A stretch of DNA of 64,000 nt from Flemingiibacterium sp045636265 (GTDB taxonomy: Bacteria > Bacillota > Clostridia > Oscillospirales > CAG-272), in contig JAZTXD010000102.1 of the NCBI GenBank assembly GCA_045636265.1, positions 8,620-72,619 of the forward strand. Reading direction: 5' to 3'. Both the position numbers and the translations under genes were made by a program. The first letter of the stretch is position 1, and every line of letters starts with the position of its first letter. This document shows positions 58,594 to 64,000 of this stretch, piece after piece. The notes below the pieces were generated by a model, which was given only the letters and a program-made list of their open reading frames with translations, was not told the DNA's origin and did not search any database.

Positions 58594-59901
58594 ATGAACA
58601 TACCCGGAACAGAAAATATAAAAAAGCACGGCTGTGTGTGCGGCCGTGAGCACACCTGCAAGCTTGACGACGTTATAATCGGAAGCGGCGCGGTAGATCA
58701 GCTGCCGCAGTCCATAAAATATTTTGGCGCGAAGAAAGCGTTTATACTGTCGGATCTCACCACACACGAGGTGGCAGGTCTGCGTGCCTGCGATATCGTA
58801 AAAAAATCCGGCATTGCCGCTGTAAACTGCGTGATAAATGATACCTTCCCCAAGCCGCACGAGCATACCGTCGGCTCGGTGATGCTGAACTTTGACTGCT
58901 CATGCGATATTATCGTTGCCGTAGGTTCAGGAGTTATCAACGACTGCGCGAAGATAGTTGCGAATGCGGCAAATCTCCCGTATATCATAGTTGCCACAGC
59001 GCCGTCTATGGACGGTTACGCTTCCGCATCATCGTCAATGGAACGCGGCGGCGTAAAGGTGTCAATCCCAACAAAAAATGCGGATATCATAATCGGCGAC
59101 ACAGATATTTTAAAAAATGCGCCGATGAAGATGCTGTACGCCGGTTTCGGCGACATTATCGCAAAATATACCGCGCTTTGCGATTGGCGTATCGCAAACA
59201 TCGTCGTCGGGGACGTTTACTGCGAGGATATCGCGCAGATGATACGCACGGTACTCGCGCAGTGCGTCGACAATGCCGAGGGACTTGTGTCAAGGGATGC
59301 GGTTGCAGTTGAGGCTGTGTTCAGAGCGATGCTGCTCGGCGGCGTTGCAATGAGTTATGCCGGAACGTCGCAGGTGGCATCGGGAGTTGAGCACTCGCTC
59401 TCGCATATATGGGACATGCGCGCGCTTGAGTTTGGTACGGCGTGCGAGCTTCACGGACTTCAGTGTGCCGTGGGAACATTTATCGGCATAAAGAATTACG
59501 AAAAGTTAAGACAGTATACACCAAACAGAGAAAAGGCGCTCGAGCATGCGGCAAGGTTTGACTACGCGTCATGGAGCGACACGCTTCGTGGATTTATCGG
59601 CAAGGGCGCGGAGTCGATGATACGGCTTGAGGGTACAGAGAAGAAGTATGATCCCACTAAACATGAAGCACGCCTTGACACGATAATCAAAAACTGGGAC
59701 AATATCTGCGCCGTTATGGATGCAGAACTCCCCGCACTTTCCGAACTTGAGCGACTGTTCGCGAAAATCGGTGCGCCGATGACCATGCGCGATATCGGCA
59801 TTGATGAGTCCACGCTGTCGCTTGCATACTGTGCGACACGCGATATACGCGACAAGTATATACAGTCGCGCCTTGTGTGGGATTTAGGTATCGAGTTGTA
59901 A
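58594..59901 (+). CDS. egsA: sn-glycerol-1-phosphate dehydrogenase (AraM/EgsA type)
   Basis: 435 residues, iron-alcohol-dehydrogenase-like fold. NAD-binding GSGVINDCAKIVA, substrate region ATAPSMDGYASASSSM, and metal-binding VEHSLSHIWDM and ACELHGLQCAVG with two His are characteristic of G1P dehydrogenase. It reduces dihydroxyacetone phosphate to sn-glycerol-1-phosphate, the backbone used by archaeal lipids; in Bacillus the homologue AraM feeds heptaprenylglyceryl phosphate. The N terminus has CVCGREHTC, an additional Cys/His cluster. The gene is followed after 11 bases by an AraC regulator, so it appears to be inducible. No geranylgeranylglyceryl phosphate synthase (PcrB) is seen nearby. Confidence 0.9.
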   Translation: MNIPGTENIKKHGCVCGREHTCKLDDVIIGSGAVDQLPQSIKYFGAKKAFILSDLTTHEVAGLRACDIVKKSGIAAVNCVINDTFPKPHEHTVGSVMLNFDCSCDIIVAVGSGVINDCAKIVANAANLPYIIVATAPSMDGYASASSSMERGGVKVSIPTKNADIIIGDTDILKNAPMKMLYAGFGDIIAKYTALCDWRIANIVVGDVYCEDIAQMIRTVLAQCVDNAEGLVSRDAVAVEAVFRAMLLGGVAMSYAGTSQVASGVEHSLSHIWDMRALEFGTACELHGLQCAVGTFIGIKNYEKLRQYTPNREKALEHAARFDYASWSDTLRGFIGKGAESMIRLEGTEKKYDPTKHEARLDTIIKNWDNICAVMDAELPALSELERLFAKIGAPMTMRDIGIDESTLSLAYCATRDIRDKYIQSRLVWDLGIEL

Positions 59902-59912
59902 GGGGGGGCAAT

Positions 59913-60770
59913 ATGGAGTTTTTTCTCAATGAATTTGACGAGGTTCTCTCGGTTACGCGTATCGCGAACCTTCACTATTTTGAGTTTACGCCGCAGTATC
60001 AGACTCGCGAGGACCACCACAATTTTTCCGAGCTGATATACGTCGATAAGGGTGCGATAAGCGTGGAGTCCGAGAATTATTCAGGCGAGCTTGCCGACGG
60101 TCAGCTGCTTATTCACCGCCCGAACGAGGTTCACTCGCTCACCTGCTCGGATAATGATGCGCCGAACGTAATTATTATCGGTTTCGAGTGCCAAAACGAT
60201 GCACTGCGTCAGTTTGCCGGCAGCCCCACGACGCTCCGGACGAGTCAGAAAAAGATGCTTGCAGACCTCTTAAAAGAGGGCATGAGCGTTTATGCGCCGC
60301 CATATAATATGCCATACGTAAAGCGAATGCATAAGCGCGAAGCGATACCGTTCGGCGCAGATCAGATACTTAAATTAAAGCTTGAAATGTTTCTGATTTT
60401 GCTTGTAAGAGGCAAGATGAAAAGCGACACACGTGCATCGAAGCTTGTCCCCGATATCGGCGGAATCAAGGGCGTGCACAGATATGTGTGCGAGCACTAT
60501 AATCAGAAGATTACGCTTGAACAGCTCTGTCTTCTGTTCGGCACGAACAAAACTACACTCTGCGACGAATTTCGCAAGGCATACGGAAGCACGATATTTA
60601 ACTACATCAACATGCTTCGTGTGGAGCGCGCGAAGAAGCTGTTATCCGAGGGCGGAATGTCAATAACGGATATATCAACGGAGCTTGGATTCAGCTCGAT
60701 TCACTACTTCTGTCGTGTGTTCAAAAAGCTCGTCGGCAAATCACCCAAGGACTTCGCAAATTCCATTTAG
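59913..60770 (+). CDS. AraC-family regulator downstream of egsA
   Basis: 285 residues. Cupin-like sensing domain (REDHHNFSELIYVDKG, DGQLLIHRPNEVHSL) and two C-terminal helix-turn-helix units (ITLEQLCLLFGTNKTTLCDEF and SITDISTELGFSSIHYFCRVFKK). It is the second gene of the egsA transcript and probably controls it. ATG 59913 follows a run of seven G (AGGGGGGG) by 6 bases; an in-frame start 12 codons upstream would overlap egsA. Confidence 0.88.
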   Translation: MEFFLNEFDEVLSVTRIANLHYFEFTPQYQTREDHHNFSELIYVDKGAISVESENYSGELADGQLLIHRPNEVHSLTCSDNDAPNVIIIGFECQNDALRQFAGSPTTLRTSQKKMLADLLKEGMSVYAPPYNMPYVKRMHKREAIPFGADQILKLKLEMFLILLVRGKMKSDTRASKLVPDIGGIKGVHRYVCEHYNQKITLEQLCLLFGTNKTTLCDEFRKAYGSTIFNYINMLRVERAKKLLSEGGMSITDISTELGFSSIHYFCRVFKKLVGKSPKDFANSI

Positions 60771-60835
60771 TCTGGGCGTTATAGATATGCACAAACTGAC
60801 GGCGGCAAAACGCTTTGTTTTGTCGCTATCGCTCC

Positions 60836-60864
60836 TTGACAAGCATTTTTTTGTGTGGTAAAAT
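60836..60864 (+). promoter_or_regulatory. Sigma-A promoter of the histidine phosphatase gene
   Basis: TTGACA (60836-60841), 17-base spacer, TAAAAT (60859-60864). Confidence 0.86.
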
Positions 60865-60896
60865 AATACATATAATAAGTCTGGAGGCGATACATA

Positions 60897-61538
60897 ATGA
60901 CAAGAATGATATTCATCCGCCATGGCGAGAGCATGGGAAACCTTCATCAGGTTTTCTACGGTCACACCGACGGTGAGCTTACCGACAAGGGAAGAGCACA
61001 GGCGGCAAAAACGGCGGAATATCTTAAAGATATGCACATTGACGTTACATATACGAGCGATCTTTGCAGAGCGCATGAAACCGCGAAGATCATATCCGCG
61101 CCGCACAATGTTGAGATCATCTCGGATAAGGGACTGCGTGAGCTTTTTGCCGGCGATTGGGAGGGAGTACCAAATCCGTATCTGAGAGAAAACGATCCGG
61201 AGTACACAGTTTGGCTCAACGATTTCCCGAACGCTCATCCCCAAAACGGCGAGAGCATCCGCGAGCTTTTCGAGCGCATCAGCAAGACTGTATGGCGTAT
61301 CGCCGCAGAAAATGACGGCAAGACCGTGCTTGTTGCAACTCATGCAACGCCGATGCGGCTTCTCACATGCGAGTGGTGCTGTGCGCCGATTGAAAAGGCG
61401 CAGCAGATTGGCTGGGTGAAGAATGCGTCCGTTTCCATCGTTGACTACGACACCGAAAAGCACCAAACCTTCGTGCAACTCTATGACGAGGCATCGTTCA
61501 TGGGCGACATCAGCACCGCACTTCCGAAGGGTGTTTGA
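60897..61538 (+). CDS. Histidine phosphatase family protein (phosphoglycerate-mutase-like)
   Basis: 213 residues. RHGESMGN near residue 8 carries the phosphorylated His; TSDLCRAHETAKII, GLRELFAGDWEG and VATHATPMRLL with the second His follow in the usual order. The family includes cofactor-dependent phosphoglycerate mutase, CobC and broad phosphatases; the sequence does not separate these, and no cobalamin genes are near. Single-gene transcript with its own promoter and terminator. Confidence 0.9.
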   Translation: MTRMIFIRHGESMGNLHQVFYGHTDGELTDKGRAQAAKTAEYLKDMHIDVTYTSDLCRAHETAKIISAPHNVEIISDKGLRELFAGDWEGVPNPYLRENDPEYTVWLNDFPNAHPQNGESIRELFERISKTVWRIAAENDGKTVLVATHATPMRLLTCEWCCAPIEKAQQIGWVKNASVSIVDYDTEKHQTFVQLYDEASFMGDISTALPKGV

Positions 61539-61590
61539 TAAAATAACAAAAAATCCTCCGATTTTCTCGGGCGATAAAGGACAGTTTTAC

Positions 61591-61637
61591 AAGAATACGG
61601 TATATCTCGAAAGGTGTATGCCGTATTCTTGCTTTTT
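61591..61637 (+). terminator. Terminator after the histidine phosphatase
   Basis: AAGAATACGG (61591-61600) pairs with CCGTATTCTT (61621-61630), extended by four inner pairs, then GCTTTTTG. Confidence 0.82.
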
Positions 61638-61764
61638 GTCACTGTTTGTGCTATAATAAACTCAACGCAAAGTTGAATAAAACTCATTTTTAAGTCGCTT
61701 CTTTTTGTGTAAACGATATGAGATAATATAAGTGTAACCAACGACCTGAAATGGAGGATTGATT

Positions 61765-62889
61765 ATGAAAGAAACAATGGGGCAGATCATACGCAGATTA
61801 CGTAAAGAAAGAAATCTTACACAAGAAGAACTTGCCGAGCAGCTTGGCGTTACTTTTCAAGCTGTTTCAAAATGGGAAAACGATACCGGAATGCCGGACA
61901 TTTCGCAGGTTGTTCCGATAGCACACGTGTTTGGCGTGAGCACTGATGTTTTGTTCGGAACGTTTGGTGCAAATGATACTGAAGAAGTTTGGAAAATCGT
62001 CAATAATGCGCAAGCACGTCTTTCGCGTCCGCTTACTGCTGAAAGTCTTTATCAAAAATATCTTGCTGTAAAAGAAGGATTGAAGCTATATCCAAACAAC
62101 ACCATACTGCTTATGCATTGTTTGGAAGCCGGAATTGCACTTTCTTATCCTGAAAATGAAGAACTATATGATGCTGAACATGCAGAATGCATCTATAAAG
62201 AATGTATTCGGTATGCTGATCTCGTAATATCATATTCCAAAAACATCTCTGATATAATGCGGGCGCACATGATTATGGTTAGTCTGCATTCTGCCTACGG
62301 TAATTTTGAAAAAGCAAATTTTCACGCCGAACAATTTCCGTACCGTGCAGATTTTAATATTCATGTTATGTACGCTTATTATGCACATTGGAAAAAAGAT
62401 TACAAGCGTGAATCCCAATGCTGTCAATATGGCTTTTTGCATTATCTTGAAGGAATGTTGAACACAAACGTAAGACTTGCAAAAAGTTATATGTTACAAG
62501 AAAAATATAAAGATGCCGCAGGCACGTTAGAAACCTCTCTTGAATTGATACAGTGTATTTTTAAAGATAATGAAGTTTTACCGCCCATTCATCATCGTGA
62601 ATACGGTGATCTCTACGCACTTCTTGCAGAGATTTATCTAAAAGACGGCGATTCTGATAAAGCACTATCATATCTTGAAAAAATGGTGAATTACGATTTA
62701 AACGATTATGCAATGATTGATAGTAATACACAAACAAAATCTCCGCTTCTCAACTCAATCCCTCATGGATTGTACCACAATAGGATTGATAGACATCAAA
62801 ATTTAGTAATCAAGCTGACAGATGTACGCTTTGAATCCTTAAAATCAAACGAACGCTATCAAAAACTAATCAATATGGTCAATAAATGA
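61765..62889 (+). CDS. XRE-family regulator with long TPR-like C terminus
   Basis: 374 residues. Residues 1-65 are a Cro/CI helix-turn-helix (GQIIRRLRKERNLTQEELAEQLGVTFQAVSKWENDTGMPDI). The remaining ~300 residues are helical with repeated ~35-residue patterns (YQKYLAVKEGLKLYPNN, YGNFEKANFHAEQFPY, KYKDAAGTLETSLEL, DSDKALSYLEKMVNY), suggesting TPR-like repeats as in peptide-sensing Rgg/PlcR-type regulators. It is more AT-rich than its neighbours. ATG 61765 follows GGAGG by 7 bases. The target is unknown; no adjacent small peptide gene is obvious. Confidence 0.82.
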   Translation: MKETMGQIIRRLRKERNLTQEELAEQLGVTFQAVSKWENDTGMPDISQVVPIAHVFGVSTDVLFGTFGANDTEEVWKIVNNAQARLSRPLTAESLYQKYLAVKEGLKLYPNNTILLMHCLEAGIALSYPENEELYDAEHAECIYKECIRYADLVISYSKNISDIMRAHMIMVSLHSAYGNFEKANFHAEQFPYRADFNIHVMYAYYAHWKKDYKRESQCCQYGFLHYLEGMLNTNVRLAKSYMLQEKYKDAAGTLETSLELIQCIFKDNEVLPPIHHREYGDLYALLAEIYLKDGDSDKALSYLEKMVNYDLNDYAMIDSNTQTKSPLLNSIPHGLYHNRIDRHQNLVIKLTDVRFESLKSNERYQKLINMVNK

Positions 62890-62892
62890 TAG

Positions 62893-62927
62893 TAGCCTCC
62901 GACAAGGGAAATCCTTGTCGGAGGCTA
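62893..62927 (+). terminator. Terminator after the XRE gene
   Basis: Perfect 15-bp stem TAGCCTCCGACAAGG / CCTTGTCGGAGGCTA (62893-62907 with 62913-62927), five-base loop, followed by an AT-rich stretch and not a pure T-run. Confidence 0.82.
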
Positions 62928-62989
62928 ATTATATATATTGAATTGCACCACCACATAAGTAGTGAGTAAGTACGCACTTGTGGGCAAAC

Positions 62990-63125
62990 AAAAAGCCTTC
63001 CCCAGTGGGGGACAGGTGAAAAAGATTGGCTTCGCCAACTTTGACGGAGGAGGTGTCCTAAACGTAATATAACTCCTCATCCACCGCTGTCGCGGTCCCC
63101 CTTCTCCCACAGGAGAAGGCTATTT
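62990..63125. repeat. Palindromic MITE-like intergenic repeat
   Basis: 136 bases with imperfect terminal inverted ends AAAAAGCCTT (62990-62999) and AAGGCTATTT (63116-63125) and internal hairpins CCCC-AGT-GGGG, TTGGC-TTC-GCCAA, ACCGC-TGTC-GCGGT and CTTCTCC-CACA-GGAGAAG. No coding frame. The composition (GCCTTCTCC, CGGAGGAGGTG) resembles short palindromic elements common in gut Clostridia. It fills most of the 383-base gap between the XRE gene and gdhA. Confidence 0.75.
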
Positions 63126-63147
63126 ATGGATCGCCGTAGAGCAAACC

Positions 63148-63182
63148 AAAAGGACAGAAAGCATAGAACTCTCTGTCCTTTT
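63148..63182 (-). terminator. Terminator after gdhA
   Basis: Perfect 11-bp arms AAAAGGACAGA / TCTGTCCTTTT (63148-63158 with 63172-63182), 13-base loop. The T-rich arm lies at the 3' end on either strand; gdhA on the minus strand is the likely user, though it lies 90 bases past the stop. Confidence 0.7.
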
Positions 63183-63272
63183 CCTGTCGGTAGGTAACGT
63201 GTTCTATTTAATTCAAAAAACTGACATTAGGAACACAATGCCTTTTCTCGGGGGATTTCTAATATTCAGCTA

Positions 63273-64000
63273 TTAGTATGCAATACCCTGAGCCTTCATA
63301 GCCTCAGCAACCTTGAGGAAGCCTGCGATGTTAGCGCCTGCAACGAGGTCGCCTTCCATGCCGTATTCCTTAGCTGCCTTAACAGAGCTTTCGTAGATGT
63401 TCTTCATGATAGTCTTGAGCTTTGCGTCAACTTCTTCAGCAGACCAGCTGTAACGCATGGAGTTCTGGCTCATTTCAAGACCGGAAACTGCAACGCCGCC
63501 GGCATTAACTGCCTTGGACGGAGCAACAACTACGCCGTTTGCCTTGAGATATGCAACAGCCTCGTTTGTGGTAGGCATGTTGGAAACCTCAACGTAGTAC
63601 TTAACGCCGTTTGCAACGATCTTCTGTGCGTCCTCAATTCTAACCTCGTTCTGGGTTGCGCAAGGCATAACAACGTCAACCTTTTCGCCCCAAGGCTTAA
63701 CGCCCGCGAAGAAGGGAACGCCGAACTTGTCTGCGTAGTCCTGAACCTTGTTGCGGTTGGAAGCACGCATTTCAAGCATGAAGTTAATCTTCTCGGGAGT
63801 GTTTACGCCGTCCTTGTCGTATATGTAACCGTCGGGACCGGAGATGGTAACAACCTTACCGCCAAGCTCGGTGATCTTCTGTACGGTACCCCATGCAACG
63901 TTGCCAAAGCCGGAAACTGCAAAGGTCTTGCCCTTGATGTCCTCGCCGAAGGAAGCGAGCATGTTCTGGGTGTAGTAAACTGCGCCGTAGCCGGTAGCCT
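63273..64000 (-). CDS. gdhA: NADP-type glutamate dehydrogenase, C-terminal part (partial)
   Basis: The frame is open to the window edge; the 5' part lies beyond 64000. Visible are ATGYGAVYYTQNML, the Rossmann loop VSGFGNVAWGTVQKITELGGKVVTISGPDGYIYD, the CATQNEVRIEDAQKI segment, NMPTTNEAVAYL and APSKAVNAGGVAVSGLEMSQNS, ending in AEAMKAQGIAY. This is the hexameric, NADP-linked small type of glutamate dehydrogenase, which makes glutamate from 2-oxoglutarate and ammonia. High use of a narrow codon set suggests strong expression. Confidence 0.96.
   Translation of the reverse strand, partial: ATGYGAVYYTQNMLASFGEDIKGKTFAVSGFGNVAWGTVQKITELGGKVVTISGPDGYIYDKDGVNTPEKINFMLEMRASNRNKVQDYADKFGVPFFAGVKPWGEKVDVVMPCATQNEVRIEDAQKIVANGVKYYVEVSNMPTTNEAVAYLKANGVVVAPSKAVNAGGVAVSGLEMSQNSMRYSWSAEEVDAKLKTIMKNIYESSVKAAKEYGMEGDLVAGANIAGFLKVAEAMKAQGIAY

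Noticed and set aside
62990..63125. CRISPR array
   Set aside because: The repeats are inverted and different from each other; there are no equal-length direct repeats with spacers and no cas genes.

Overview
The window reads as one contiguous piece of chromosome from an anaerobic, low-to-medium GC member of the Firmicutes, most likely a gut-type Clostridia (Oscillospirales/Christensenellales-like; this rank is inference). The reasons are: a dcw cluster in Firmicutes order with an FtsL/DivIC-type protein and a PASTA-bearing class B PBP, SpoIIID (sporulation), a complete Rnf complex in the clostridial order CDGEAB, the LL-diaminopimelate aminotransferase route (DapL), a CD3324-type small HTH protein, NADP-type glutamate dehydrogenase, and very regular sigma-A promoters (TTGnnn, 17 bp, TAnAAT) in almost every long intergenic gap. 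No rRNA, tRNA, CRISPR array or insertion sequence transposase was seen.

Layout. 1-1282: end of uvrC, rsmD, coaD. 1400-15286: division and cell-wall cluster mraZ-rsmH-ftsL-ftsI(PASTA)-murE-murF-mraY-ftsW-murG-ftsQ-ftsZ, opened by a promoter followed by three MraZ-box-like repeats and closed by a strong terminator; murD, murC, murB and ftsA are not in it. 15292-20426 (minus): a lipoprotein alpha/beta hydrolase, an LtaS-like phosphoglycerol transferase, an RluA-family pseudouridine synthase and an Sfp-type phosphopantetheinyl transferase. 20490-26037 (minus): rnfCDGEAB. 26115-28378 (minus): lrgAB, spoIIID, mscL. 28381-36922: a carbohydrate or polyol catabolic region with two AraC regulators, a xylose-isomerase-like TIM-barrel enzyme, two Gfo/Idh/MocA dehydrogenases and, in the same apparent transcript as the second dehydrogenase, a GlpA-like and a second FAD oxidoreductase plus DUF1667 and DUF3842 proteins. 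36934-43825: an ECF S component behind a structured, attenuator-like leader, htpG, aroC with a degenerate prephenate-dehydratase-like partner, a TSCPD protein and phosphoglucomutase. 43831-48198: first copy of a long intergenic repeat, an amidase-like protein, CapA-like protein, PflX-like radical SAM enzyme, and an AT-rich patch with a frameshifted DUF559 endonuclease gene and an unknown membrane protein. 48246-57445 (minus): degenerate M23 peptidase, a frameshifted FGGY kinase, two tandem 711/712-residue enzymes of unknown function, dapL. 57477-64000: CD3324-type HTH with an unusual leader, second copy of the long intergenic repeat, glycerol-1-phosphate dehydrogenase with an AraC regulator, a histidine phosphatase, an XRE regulator, a palindromic MITE-like element and the 3' part of gdhA.

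How the parts work together. The dcw genes, DapL and MurE (Arg-containing DAP-type motif) form one picture: meso-DAP peptidoglycan built and placed at the FtsZ ring. LtaS-like and M23 proteins fit the same envelope theme. Rnf supplies ion-coupled ferredoxin:NAD oxidation, the usual energy module of fermenting Clostridia. The sugar/polyol genes appear as several short, separately promoted transcripts each near its own AraC-type regulator. The least explained items are the long two-copy intergenic repeat, the tandem 711/712-residue enzyme pair with its kinase, the oxidoreductase-DUF1667-DUF3842 operon and the ECF leader RNA. No clear defence, phage or conjugative system is present.
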